NCBI RefSeq assembly: GCF_009857475.1
Contig: NZ_WWCJ01000001.1
Coordinates: 186,001-250,000 of the forward strand
Length of the DNA: 64,000 nt
Reading direction: 5' to 3'
Origin: Pseudoduganella guangdongensis
Lineage (GTDB): Bacteria > Pseudomonadota > Gammaproteobacteria > Burkholderiales > Burkholderiaceae_D
Positions 56,175 through 64,000 of this stretch are shown in pieces. Position numbers and translations under genes: made by a program. The notes below the pieces were generated by a model that was given only the letters and a program-made list of their open reading frames with translations, was not told the DNA's origin and made no database searches. Numbering within the stretch: position 1 is the stretch's first letter; each line of letters starts with the position of its first letter.

Positions 56175-59096
56175 ATGATTAAGACGACGTGCGCATATTG
56201 CGGTGTAGGGTGCGGGGTGACGGCGACGCCGCGTCGCGGTGGCGGTTTCGATATCGCAGGCGATGCCGCACACCCGGCCAACCAGGGCCGCTTGTGCGTG
56301 AAGGGTTCGGCGCTGGGCGAAACCATCGGACTGGAAGGCCGCCTGCTGTACCCGATGATGCGCGAACGCGGAGCAGATGGCTCGCGTGCCGCCCAGCCGC
56401 AGCGCGTGGCCTGGGGCGAAGCGCTCGACCGCGTGGCCGGAAAGTGGCGCGCCATCATCGACGAACACGGTCCCGATGCCGTGGCCTTCTACGTCTCCGG
56501 CCAGTTGCTGACGGAAGACTACTACGTCGCCAACAAACTGGTGAAAGGCTATATCGGCAGCGCCAATATCGACACCAACTCGCGCCTGTGCATGTCATCC
56601 GCCGTGGCAGGGCATAAGCGGGCGTTCGGCGAAGACGTGGTGCCCGTCAATTACGACGACATCGAGCACGCCGACATGGTGGTGCTGGTCGGCTCAAACC
56701 TGGCCTGGTGCCACCCAATCCTGTTCCAGCGCCTGACGCGCGCCAAAGAAGCGCGGCCAGAAATGAAGATCGTAGTGATCGACCCGCGCCGCACAGCGAC
56801 CTGCGAGCTGGCCGACCTGCACCTGCCGATCAAGCCGGGCACGGATGTCTGGCTGTTCAACGGCTTGCTCAGCTACTTGTCCCGTATCGGCGCGGTCGAC
56901 CCGGCCTTCGTCGCCGCCCGCACGAACGGCCTGGAAGACGCCCTGGCAGCCGCCGACATGTCGCCGGCCGATGTGGCACGCGCCTGCCGCGTGAACCTGC
57001 AGGACCTGATGGAGTTCTACGAATCCTTCGCTGGCACCGCGAAGGTGATCACCGGCTTCTCCATGGGCGTGAACCAGTCCAGCGCCGGCACCGACAAGGT
57101 CAATGCGATCATCAACTGCCACCTGATCGGTGGCCGGATCGGCAAGCAAGGCATGGGCCCGTTCTCGATCACCGGCCAGCCGAACGCCATGGGCGGCCGC
57201 GAGGTTGGCGGCCTGGCCAATATGCTGGCCGCGCACCTCGACCTCGACAACGCCGCGCACCGCGACGCCGTGCAAACCTTCTGGTCCTCGCCGCGCATCG
57301 CCTCCCGTCCCGGCTTGAAGGCGGTGGACCTGTTCGAAGCCATCGAATCCGGCCGGGTCAAAGCGGTTTGGGTGATCGCCACCAATCCGGTGGTCAGCCT
57401 GCCCAATGCCGACCAGGTACGGCGCGCGCTGGAGCGGTGCGAGCTGGTTGTCGTATCCGACGTGGTGCGCGATACCGACACCAACGCCTACGCCGACGTG
57501 TTGTTGCCCGCGCTGGCGTGGGGCGAGAAAGATGGCACAGTCACCAATTCCGAACGCCGCATTTCGCGCCAGCGTGCCTTTCTTCCAGCGCCGGGCGAAG
57601 CAAGGGCCGACTGGCTGATCCTGTCGCAGTTCGCCTTGCGTATGGGCTACGACGGTTTCGGCTACGCCAGCGCCGCCGAGATCTTCACCGAACACGCCCG
57701 CCTCAGCGCCTGGCGCAACGCCCCCGGCCAGCTACCGCGCGCCTTCAACATCGGCGCCCTCGCCACGCTCGGCGAATCCGCCTACGACGCCCTCCCGCCG
57801 ACGCAATGGCCCACCCCCGTCGCCGCCACCGCCGCCATCGCCACGCTACCCGCGCCCACCGCCGCCTTCCCGCCCGCTGCCGCATCCGCGTCCGTCGCCG
57901 CATCTCCGCTCTTGGCCGCCGCCTTCGCGCCCCCGGCCACCGCCCCCGAACCAGCCGCCGCCGCCGCGCCCAGTTCCGCCTTCGCGTCGGCAGCCGTTGC
58001 CGGCCTCGATGGCAAGCAAAACACAGCACGCATTGCGGCGGCATCCGAGGCCGACGCACCTTCAGCGACCCGTCCCTTCGCCGATGGCCGCTTCTCCCAT
58101 CCCGATGGCCGCGCACGATTCATCCCAACGACACCGCGCGCCCCCGCCAACCTGCCGGACGGCGAATACCCCATCGCCCTCAACACCGGCCGCGTACGCG
58201 ACCACTGGCACACCATGACCCGCACCGGCCGCGCCCCCAAGCTGGCCGACCACATCCCCGAATCCTTCATCGACATGCACCCGCAGGATGCCCTGCTGTG
58301 CGGCGTGAAGGAAGGCGAGCTGGCGCGCGTCACCAGCCAATGGGGCAGCATGGTCGCCCGCGTCCAGCACGGCGGCGGCATTGCCCGAGGCAGCGCCTTC
58401 GTCCCGATCCACTGGAACAACCAGATCGCCTCCGACGCCCGCATCGGCGCCGTGGTCAACCCCGTCGTAGATCCTATCTCCGGCGAGCCGGAATTCAAAC
58501 ACACCCCAGTGATGATCGACCGCTTCCCCGTCAAATGGCACGGCTTTATCCTGAGCCGCGACGCACTGCAGCTCGACGCGCTGGCCTATTGGACCAAAGT
58601 GCAAGGCAAAGACTTCCAGCGCTATGAGCTGGCCGGCCGCAACACGATCAAGGACTTCGGCGAATGGGCGCGCCAGCTGCTCGGCATCAAAGACGACGAC
58701 GCAGACTGGCTCGAATACGCCGACCGCAGCTCCGGCGTCTTGCGCGCCGTGCATCTGGTAGACGACCGCATCGCTCAATGCATCTTCATCTCCGCCAGGC
58801 CAGACCTGCCCGCGCGCCAATGGCTCGCCAGCCTGTTCGAAAAAGAGCAACTGGAGTTGGCAGACCGCGCCGCCCTGTTGGCCGGCCGCCCGATCCAAGC
58901 CGGCGCAGACGCCGGAGCAACGGTCTGCTCCTGCTTCGGCGTAGGCCGCAACACCATCTGCAACGCCATCCGCGAAAAGAACCTCACCACGCCAGCGCAA
59001 ATCACCGCCTGCGTGAAAGCAGGCGGCAACTGCGGCTCCTGTGTGCCGGAACTGAAAAAACTGCTGGTGGAAACCCGCGTGAAAGAAACAGCTTAA
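56175..59096 (+). CDS. nasA: Assimilatory nitrate reductase catalytic subunit
   Basis: Molybdopterin-dependent nitrate reductase of 973 residues. N-terminal [4Fe-4S] site TCAYCGVGCGVTATPRRGGG with Cys at 6, 9 and 13 and a fourth in GRLCVKG (about 41). Molybdopterin segments: LTEDYYVANKLVKGYIGSAN, SRLCMSSAVAGHKRAFGEDV (about 136) and ATNPVVSLPNADQVRRALER. An Ala/Pro-rich insert of about 88 residues (about 545-632) separates the main body from the last cofactor domain. The C-terminus has a BFD-like [2Fe-2S] domain (CSCFGVGRNTICNA ... CGSCVPEL). It makes nitrite for NirBD. Confidence 0.95.
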   Translation: MIKTTCAYCGVGCGVTATPRRGGGFDIAGDAAHPANQGRLCVKGSALGETIGLEGRLLYPMMRERGADGSRAAQPQRVAWGEALDRVAGKWRAIIDEHGPDAVAFYVSGQLLTEDYYVANKLVKGYIGSANIDTNSRLCMSSAVAGHKRAFGEDVVPVNYDDIEHADMVVLVGSNLAWCHPILFQRLTRAKEARPEMKIVVIDPRRTATCELADLHLPIKPGTDVWLFNGLLSYLSRIGAVDPAFVAARTNGLEDALAAADMSPADVARACRVNLQDLMEFYESFAGTAKVITGFSMGVNQSSAGTDKVNAIINCHLIGGRIGKQGMGPFSITGQPNAMGGREVGGLANMLAAHLDLDNAAHRDAVQTFWSSPRIASRPGLKAVDLFEAIESGRVKAVWVIATNPVVSLPNADQVRRALERCELVVVSDVVRDTDTNAYADVLLPALAWGEKDGTVTNSERRISRQRAFLPAPGEARADWLILSQFALRMGYDGFGYASAAEIFTEHARLSAWRNAPGQLPRAFNIGALATLGESAYDALPPTQWPTPVAATAAIATLPAPTAAFPPAAASASVAASPLLAAAFAPPATAPEPAAAAAPSSAFASAAVAGLDGKQNTARIAAASEADAPSATRPFADGRFSHPDGRARFIPTTPRAPANLPDGEYPIALNTGRVRDHWHTMTRTGRAPKLADHIPESFIDMHPQDALLCGVKEGELARVTSQWGSMVARVQHGGGIARGSAFVPIHWNNQIASDARIGAVVNPVVDPISGEPEFKHTPVMIDRFPVKWHGFILSRDALQLDALAYWTKVQGKDFQRYELAGRNTIKDFGEWARQLLGIKDDDADWLEYADRSSGVLRAVHLVDDRIAQCIFISARPDLPARQWLASLFEKEQLELADRAALLAGRPIQAGADAGATVCSCFGVGRNTICNAIREKNLTTPAQITACVKAGGNCGSCVPELKKLLVETRVKETA

Positions 59097-60028
59097 GGCC
59101 GGGAAGCCTGCTTTTGAAGGGAAAGCAGGGTAGCCCTGGCCTCATCGCGCCAAGCACCACCCAGGTCGACTGCCGCCTGCGCAGCGGCACGCGCCTCATC
59201 CAGCTGGCCCAACTCCCCCAGCACGACGGCCAGGTTATTGAAGGCAGCGCCATGGGACGGATGCGCCACGGTGACGCTACGGAAAGCCTCGGCCGCTGCA
59301 GCCTTATCGCCGGCAGCATAGGCGCTATTCCCGAGTCCAAGCTGGAGTGGCAGGGTATTCGGCCACCGCTGCAGCGCGGCGCGGTACGACAAGAGGGCCG
59401 ATTGCGGCGGCACCGCCGCCTCATACGCGATCAGGTCAGGCTGCAGTGTCGCAAGGCTCGCCGTAGCCGGCAGTTCGCCCGGAGGCAGCGCCACCAATCC
59501 CCAGAAGCCGCTGCGCGCCCAAGTATTCTCGAAAGTTGAAAGCGGCATGGTCATACGGCGCGTCGTCCCCGAACGCAGGATCACCTCCGCGCTGCCGATG
59601 TCATAACCGATAACGACCGCATAATGCCACTTCGGCAAAATCGGCAGGCTCAGATTCTGCAGCACCAGCACAGGATGGCCCGCGTCGAGCTCCGCCAGGA
59701 GCGCCTGCATGCTCGGCGCAATGCGAGTAGTCAGCGCGCCATGGCGGCGCCCAGCGGCCTGCAATTCGATTTGCAGGCTACCTTCGCGGCCCGGAAGATA
59801 GACTTCCCCCACCAGCGAATCAGGCGACTTGCTGATGCCCGCCGCGCCCAGCACCATCGCCAATGCCGCAGGACCGCATTGATAGCGCTCCTGGGCATAG
59901 AACGGCGTCGCAACAAGCTCCTGCTGCTGTGGACCGGTACGCGGCGCAGCGAGCAGCGCGCGCGTTTGAGTTGCGCATCCTGCCAACAGCAGAAGCGCGA
60001 CCGCCACAGCCAGCAGGCGTTGCATCAT
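59093..60028 (-). CDS. C39-like cysteine peptidase with TPR, lipoprotein (PA2778 type)
   Basis: Lipoprotein of 311 residues: signal with lipobox LLLLAGC (Cys18). The N-terminal half is a bacteriocin-peptidase C39-like domain: YAQERYQCGPAALAMVLGAA (catalytic Cys about 51), GHPVLVLQNLSLPILPKWHY (His about 135) and a following Asp. The C-terminal half has TPR helices (YRAALQRWPNTLPLQLGLGN, AAEAFRSVTVAHPSHGAAFN). Known as the PA2778 family; substrates unknown. Its TGA/TAA end overlaps the nasA stop, converging. It follows the PA2779-type gene directly. Confidence 0.85.
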   Translation of the reverse strand: MMQRLLAVAVALLLLAGCATQTRALLAAPRTGPQQQELVATPFYAQERYQCGPAALAMVLGAAGISKSPDSLVGEVYLPGREGSLQIELQAAGRRHGALTTRIAPSMQALLAELDAGHPVLVLQNLSLPILPKWHYAVVIGYDIGSAEVILRSGTTRRMTMPLSTFENTWARSGFWGLVALPPGELPATASLATLQPDLIAYEAAVPPQSALLSYRAALQRWPNTLPLQLGLGNSAYAAGDKAAAAEAFRSVTVAHPSHGAAFNNLAVVLGELGQLDEARAAAQAAVDLGGAWRDEARATLLSLQKQASRP

Positions 60029-60412
60029 TTAGCGCACGGAACGGGTGAACGGATACACCTTGGTCAGGCCCAGGATATCGGTCACCAGCAGCAGAACGAA
60101 GACGAAGACCAGCGCGCCCACGATGCCGTCACCGCCCGCTGGCAGCGAATCGACCTGCTTCACCAGGGATTCCGCCTCCGCATCGCTCAGCGCAGCAACG
60201 CGCGCCTGAGCCGCATCCGGCGCAATGCCGTTGCGTTCCAGCGCAGCCTGCACGTCCGCCCGCTGCAGTTCAGTTGCCAGGCGAGCACGCGCCTGCGTCC
60301 CCGCTTCCGTCGCCGCCACCTGGGCGGTACCGATCATGGCCGCCTGGACGTTTTGCTGAAAGCCCACCACAACCATGGCCGACAGCATGAGATGCACGAA
60401 GAGTTTTTTCAT
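60029..60412 (-). CDS. PA2779-family (DUF6627) exported protein
   Basis: Protein of 127 residues with a signal peptide (MKKLFVHLMLSAMVVVGFQQ then NVQA) and a C-terminal transmembrane helix (IVGALVFVFVLLLVTDILGL). A central helical region includes RARLATELQRADVQAALERN and VAALSDAEAESLVKQVDSLP. This is the PA2779-type partner that almost always sits beside the PA2778 peptidase. It has AAGGAG five bases before ATG 60412. Its stop directly abuts the peptidase start. The pair may act in processing small secreted peptides (inference). Confidence 0.85.
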   Translation of the reverse strand: MKKLFVHLMLSAMVVVGFQQNVQAAMIGTAQVAATEAGTQARARLATELQRADVQAALERNGIAPDAAQARVAALSDAEAESLVKQVDSLPAGGDGIVGALVFVFVLLLVTDILGLTKVYPFTRSVR

Positions 60413-60482
60413 TTTATTTCTCCTTGGATAAACACGCGAAGTGTATCCAAGAGGAACTTTTTGTGACGCACGATTAGCCCAA

Positions 60483-60618
60483 ACCGGTGCCAGGTCTGTC
60501 AATCGGACAGCTACCGCTAACATTTGAGAAATCTCAATACGCCAATCCGCCAAGTTTTCCGTATTGAGAAATATCAAACTATGTGGTCGGATGTCCGAAT
60601 GACAGACCTGGCACCGGT
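60483..60618. repeat. 136-bp element with 27-bp inverted ends (MITE or REP doublet)
   Basis: Left end ACCGGTGCCAGGTCTGTCAA then TCGGACA (60483-60509); right end (60592-60618) is its reverse complement with one mismatch. The middle (about 82 bases, AT-rich) has further partial symmetry around TTGAGAAAT at 60526-60534 and 60564-60572. It contains no ORF. Such elements lie between genes in many bacteria and are moved by transposases elsewhere. Confidence 0.8.
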
Positions 60619-60636
60619 TCTGGCACCTGATTTGGC

Positions 60637-62091
60637 TCAAATCCCGCCCATGCAGATGTATTTGATGACGAGGTAGTCGTCCATGCCGTGCGTCGAGCCT
60701 TCGCGGCCTAGGCCGGATTGCTTGACGCCGCCGAATGGTGCGATTTCGGTCGAGATCAGGCCGGTGTTCACGCCGACCATGCCGCTTTCCAGGCCTTCCG
60801 CTACGCGCCAGATGCGGCCGATGTCGCGTGAGTAGAAGTACGCGGCCAGGCCGAACTCGGTGTCGTTCGCCAGTGCTACCGCTTCGTCGTCGGTTTTGAA
60901 GCGGAACAGCGGCGCCAGCGGGCCGAAGGTCTCTTCGCGCGCGACCAGCATGCCGGCATCCACGTCGGCCAGCACCGTGGGCTGGAAGAAGCTGTGGCCG
61001 AGCTCATGCCGTTGGCCGCCCAGCAGTAATCGTGCGCCTTTGCCCAACGCATCGGCGATATGCTCTTCCACTTTGGCGACGGCCTTCTCTTCGATCAGCG
61101 GGCCTTGCGTCACGCCGGCGTCGGCGCCGTTGCCGACCTTGAGCTTGCGCGCGGCTTCCACCAGCTTGGCGGCGAAGGCGTCGTACACGCCGTCCTGCAC
61201 GTAGATGCGGTTCGCGCACACGCAGGTCTGGCCGGCATTGCGGTATTTGGAGGCGATGGCGCCTTCCACTGCGGCGTCGAGGTCGGCGTCGTCGAATACG
61301 ATGAAGGGTGCGTTGCCGCCCAGTTCCAGCGATAGCTTTTTGATCGTCGGCGCGCATTGTTCCATCAGCAAACGGCCGACGGCGGTGGAGCCGGTGAAAC
61401 TCAATTTGCGCACGATGGGATTGGAGGTCATCTCGCCGCCAATCGCGCGCGAGGCGCCGGTGATCACGCTGAACACGCCCGCTGGCACGCCTGCGCGTTC
61501 GGCCAGCACCGCCAGCGCGAGCGCGGAGAAGGGCGTCAGTTCGGCAGGTTTGACCACCATCGGGCAGCCTGCCGCCAGTGCGGGTCCTGCTTTGCGCGTG
61601 ATCATTGCGGCGGGGAAGTTCCATGGCGTGATCGCTGCGCTGACGCCGATCGGTTCGCGCGTGACGAGCACGCGCTTGTCGGGCCATGGCGAGGCGAGGG
61701 TTTCGCCGGCGATGCGTTTGGCTTCTTCGGCGAACCATTCGATGAACGAGGCGGCGTAGCTGATTTCGCCTTTGGATTCGGCCAGCGGCTTGCCTTGTTC
61801 TGCCGTCATCAGCAATGCCAGGTCGTCGGCATTGGCCAGGATCAGGTCATTCCATTTGCGCAGGATGGCGGCGCGCGCTTTGGCCGGTTGCCGGCGCCAT
61901 GCAGGCCATGCGGCATGTGCTGCTTCGATGGCGCGGCGCGTTTCGGCGGCGCCCATCTGCGGCACGGTGCCGAGTGTTTCGCCGGTGGCGGGATTGGTCA
62001 CGGTGATTGTCGCGCCCCCGTCGGCATCGCACCATTCGCCGGCAATAAAGCACTGTTGGCGTAGAAGGCTGGGATCTTTCAGGGTCAACAT
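60637..62091 (-). CDS. gabD: NAD(P)-dependent succinate-semialdehyde dehydrogenase
   Basis: Aldehyde dehydrogenase of 484 residues: oxidises succinate semialdehyde to succinate in GABA/putrescine breakdown. The N-terminus LTLKDPSLLRQQCFIAGEWC is GabD-like. Catalytic Glu is in KKLSLELGGNAPFIVFDDAD and Cys in YRNAGQTCVCANRIYVQDGV (about 287). The NADP-binding SFTGSTAVGRLLMEQ (about 232) follows. The C-terminus has GGVKQSGLGREGSTHGMDDY. Length as in E. coli GabD. Divergent from puuD, with which it forms a pathway. Confidence 0.93.
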   Translation of the reverse strand: MLTLKDPSLLRQQCFIAGEWCDADGGATITVTNPATGETLGTVPQMGAAETRRAIEAAHAAWPAWRRQPAKARAAILRKWNDLILANADDLALLMTAEQGKPLAESKGEISYAASFIEWFAEEAKRIAGETLASPWPDKRVLVTREPIGVSAAITPWNFPAAMITRKAGPALAAGCPMVVKPAELTPFSALALAVLAERAGVPAGVFSVITGASRAIGGEMTSNPIVRKLSFTGSTAVGRLLMEQCAPTIKKLSLELGGNAPFIVFDDADLDAAVEGAIASKYRNAGQTCVCANRIYVQDGVYDAFAAKLVEAARKLKVGNGADAGVTQGPLIEEKAVAKVEEHIADALGKGARLLLGGQRHELGHSFFQPTVLADVDAGMLVAREETFGPLAPLFRFKTDDEAVALANDTEFGLAAYFYSRDIGRIWRVAEGLESGMVGVNTGLISTEIAPFGGVKQSGLGREGSTHGMDDYLVIKYICMGGI

Positions 62092-62206
62092 GGTTCACCT
62101 CCAAACAAAAAACCAAGTATACCCAGTATCACATTGCCCGGTTGCCACAATCGCAAATTGGGAATAAGATCAAATTGCACACCAAGTTACTATCAGAAGA
62201 ACTGAA
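62092..62206. promoter_or_regulatory. Divergent promoter region gabD / puuD
   Basis: About 115 bases, AT-rich for this genome. It holds GGTTCACCTCC (gabD ribosome site on the minus strand) and TACTATCAGAAGAACTGAAATG before puuD. I see no strong palindrome that would mark a repressor site, though CCCAGTATCACATTGCCCGG could be part of one. Confidence 0.5.
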
Positions 62207-62962
62207 ATGCGCCGCCCCATCGTACTGGTCCCCGCCTGCAGCCATGAAATAGGCCCTCATCCCAGCTACGCCGCACAAAACAAATACGTTGATGCGGTCG
62301 CTGTGGGAGCGCGCTGCCAGCCGTTATTGGTGCCGCCGCTCGGCGACAGCACCGATATCGAAAGCCTGTTGAGCGTTGCCAATGGCATCATGCTGACCGG
62401 CGCTGCCTCCAATGTGCAGGCGCGCTTGTATGGGCAGGAAACGCTTGATCCTTCGCTGCCGCAGGATATTGCGCGCGACGCCACCGCCTTGCCGCTGGTG
62501 CGCGCTGCGCTGCTGCGCGGCATACCCTTGCTGGCGATCTGCCGCGGTTTCCAGGAAGTGAATGTGGCGCTGGGCGGCACCTTGCACCAGTCGGTGCATA
62601 CGGTGTCGGGCTATTTCGATCATCGCGAAGATAAAACACAGTCGCTGGAGCAGCAGTACGGCCCGGCGCACCGCATCAAGCTCGAACCGGGCGGTTTGCT
62701 GGCGCATATCCTGGATGGCGCTGGTGAAATACAAGTGAACTCGCTGCACGGTCAAGGCATCGACCGGCTCGCGCCCGGCCTGCAGGTGGAAGCGCGTTCC
62801 GACGACGGTTTGATCGAGGCCTATTCCGTCGCCGCCTCCTCTGCGTTCGCATTGGCGGTGCAATGGCACCCTGAGTGGCGTGTCGAAGAGAATCATGATT
62901 CCATGCGCATGTTCAGCGCGTTCGGCCTTGCATGCCGCGTGCACCGGGACCGTATCCCTTAG
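62207..62962 (+). CDS. puuD: Gamma-glutamyl-GABA hydrolase
   Basis: Class I glutamine-amidotransferase fold enzyme of 251 residues that releases GABA from gamma-glutamyl-GABA in the Puu putrescine pathway. Nucleophile region: LLAICRGFQEVNVALGGTLH (Cys about 110). The C-terminal His-Glu pair is ALAVQWHPEWRVEEN (about 225-227). LLVPPLGDSTDIESLLSVAN and VNSLHGQGIDRLAPGLQVEA also match the family. Upstream of a glutamine-synthetase-like gene on the same strand, 49 bases apart. Confidence 0.93.
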   Translation: MRRPIVLVPACSHEIGPHPSYAAQNKYVDAVAVGARCQPLLVPPLGDSTDIESLLSVANGIMLTGAASNVQARLYGQETLDPSLPQDIARDATALPLVRAALLRGIPLLAICRGFQEVNVALGGTLHQSVHTVSGYFDHREDKTQSLEQQYGPAHRIKLEPGGLLAHILDGAGEIQVNSLHGQGIDRLAPGLQVEARSDDGLIEAYSVAASSAFALAVQWHPEWRVEENHDSMRMFSAFGLACRVHRDRIP

Positions 62963-63011
62963 CTGGCTTTCCTTCAGTAGTGCTGTTTTCCAAACACCCT
63001 GAGAGGAAGCT

Positions 63012-64000
63012 ATGGCAATCCGCGAAAATTTCAGCTATACCGATATGGACGAGTGGCTCAATGAAAAACGAGTCACCGAAATCGAATGCCTGGTGCCGGA
63101 CCTGACCGGCGTCGCACGCGGGAAAATTCTTCCGCGCGGCAAATTCACCCAGGAGCGCGGCATGCGCATTCCTGAAGCGGTGCTGGGCATGACCGTCACC
63201 GGCAATTATCCGACCGAGGATGATGCCTACGACCGCGCCATTTCCAACACCGACCGCGACATGATCCTGAAGGCCGATCCCACCACCATCACCATGGTGC
63301 CATGGGCCAGCGATCCGACCGCGCAAGTGATCCACGACTGCTACTTCAGCGACGGCCGCCTGGTCGATTTCGCACCGCGTTCGGTGCTGCGCCGCGTGCT
63401 GAAACTGTTTGACGAAAAGGGCTGGAAGCCAGTGGTGGCGCCGGAACTGGAGTTCTACCTGACCGACAAGAACTCCGACCCCGACCTGCCGCTGAAGGCG
63501 CCGATCGGACGCAGCGGCCGGGCGGAAACCAGCCGCCAGGTCTACAGCATCGATGCGGTGAACGAGTTCGATCCGCTGTTCGAGGACATCTATGATTACT
63601 GCGACCTGATGGGCCTGGACGTGGATACGCTGATCCACGAAATCGGGGCCGGTCAGATGGAGATCAACTTCCTGCACGGCGAGCCGCTCGGCCTGGCCGA
63701 CAAGGTGTTCTTCTTCAAACGCACCTTGCGCGAGGCGGCGCTGAAGCACCATATGTACGCTACCTTCATGGCCAAGCCGATGGCGGGCGAGCCGGGTTCT
63801 GCCATGCATATCCACCAGAGCGTGATCGATGCGCGCACCGGCTGGAATATCTTCAGCAACCAGGACGGCTCGCCGTCGCAGCTGTTCAAAGCCTATATCG
63901 GCGGCCTGCAGCGCTATATGCCGAGCGCGCTGGCGATCGTGGCGCCGTATGTGAATTCCTACCGCCGCCTGGTGCGCCACACGGCTGCGCCGATCAATAT
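63012..64000 (+). CDS. puuA: Glutamate-putrescine ligase PuuA-like glutamine synthetase (3' end cut)
   Basis: Start of a glutamine synthetase-type ligase, 329 codons visible and still open at the window end. The SD GAGAGGAAG precedes ATG 63012. The N-terminal beta-grasp has ECLVPDLTGVARGKILPRGK. The catalytic part includes PVVAPELEFYLTDKNSD (first Glu ligand), EIGAGQMEINFLHGEP and FMAKPMAGEPGSAMHIHQS (metal/ATP residues). Next to puuD and gabD, gamma-glutamylputrescine synthesis is the likely role. It differs from housekeeping GlnA by its N-terminus. Confidence 0.88.
   Translation, partial: MAIRENFSYTDMDEWLNEKRVTEIECLVPDLTGVARGKILPRGKFTQERGMRIPEAVLGMTVTGNYPTEDDAYDRAISNTDRDMILKADPTTITMVPWASDPTAQVIHDCYFSDGRLVDFAPRSVLRRVLKLFDEKGWKPVVAPELEFYLTDKNSDPDLPLKAPIGRSGRAETSRQVYSIDAVNEFDPLFEDIYDYCDLMGLDVDTLIHEIGAGQMEINFLHGEPLGLADKVFFFKRTLREAALKHHMYATFMAKPMAGEPGSAMHIHQSVIDARTGWNIFSNQDGSPSQLFKAYIGGLQRYMPSALAIVAPYVNSYRRLVRHTAAPIN

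Noticed and set aside
1..64000. tRNA, rRNA, CRISPR arrays, intact insertion sequences
   Set aside because: Looked for direct repeats with spacers, cloverleaf-like stretches and transposase motifs; none convincing.

Overview
The window is about 64 kb of GC-rich chromosome. It looks like a betaproteobacterium of the Oxalobacteraceae (Massilia, Duganella or Janthinobacterium type). Reasons are the PEP-CTERM-like secreted proteins, the nadK-recN-hemH-grpE-dnaK-dnaJ order, a CIRCE element next to a sigma-32 promoter, and a NasT/NasS-controlled assimilatory nitrate cluster. Placement to genus is inference. Genes are densely packed with many ATGA overlaps. No rRNA, tRNA, CRISPR array or intact transposase was seen.

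Layout. 1-9.2 kb: PEP-CTERM-type proteins, an AraC regulator, recQ-uppP, an MFS permease, two tandem YkgJ-like cysteine-cluster genes and an S41-peptidase-like protein. 9.3-18.2 kb: a cobalamin riboswitch followed by five tightly coupled genes: an exported CobN-like chelatase, an ExbB-like channel, a DUF2149/ExbD-like protein, a TonB-dependent receptor and a PepSY membrane protein. This is the most interesting locus. 18.2-24 kb: D-lactate dehydrogenase-like gene, a pirin/DoxX/reductase operon with divergent LysR, a broken SDR gene and a TetR regulator. 24-32 kb: isoaspartyl methyltransferase-like, rhodanese, TolC, GloA, a soluble sugar dehydrogenase and several small hypothetical genes.

32-44 kb is the housekeeping and heat-shock block: nadK-recN, an SbmA/BacA-type ABC exporter, hemH, CIRCE plus sigma-32 promoter, grpE, dnaK, dnaJ and carbonic anhydrase. 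44-48.7 kb: alpha/beta hydrolase, Baeyer-Villiger-type monooxygenase, a type IV pilin remnant, an AEC transporter, a DUF2238 protein and a degenerate TauD-like protein.

48.7-59.1 kb is a complete nitrate assimilation cluster: nasT-nasS, nitrate transporter, nirB, nirD, a FAD reductase and nasA. Its control logic can be read from the DNA. There are sigma-54 promoters, NtrC-type sites, and a leader with two ANTAR-type hexaloop hairpins (A1 and G4 in both loops). The second hairpin is mutually exclusive with an intrinsic terminator in front of the transporter. 59.1-64 kb: a C39-peptidase/TPR lipoprotein with its PA2779-type partner, a 136-bp inverted-repeat element, and a divergent putrescine/GABA module (gabD; puuD and a partial puuA).

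Two systems stand out. One is the riboswitch-controlled envelope operon that pairs a periplasmic chelatase-like protein with its own proton-channel pair and TonB receptor. The other is the nitrate regulatory leader. Smaller oddities are several short palindromic repeats, a decayed SDR, a pilin fragment, a TauD homologue without its iron ligands, and an Ala/Pro-rich insert in NasA.
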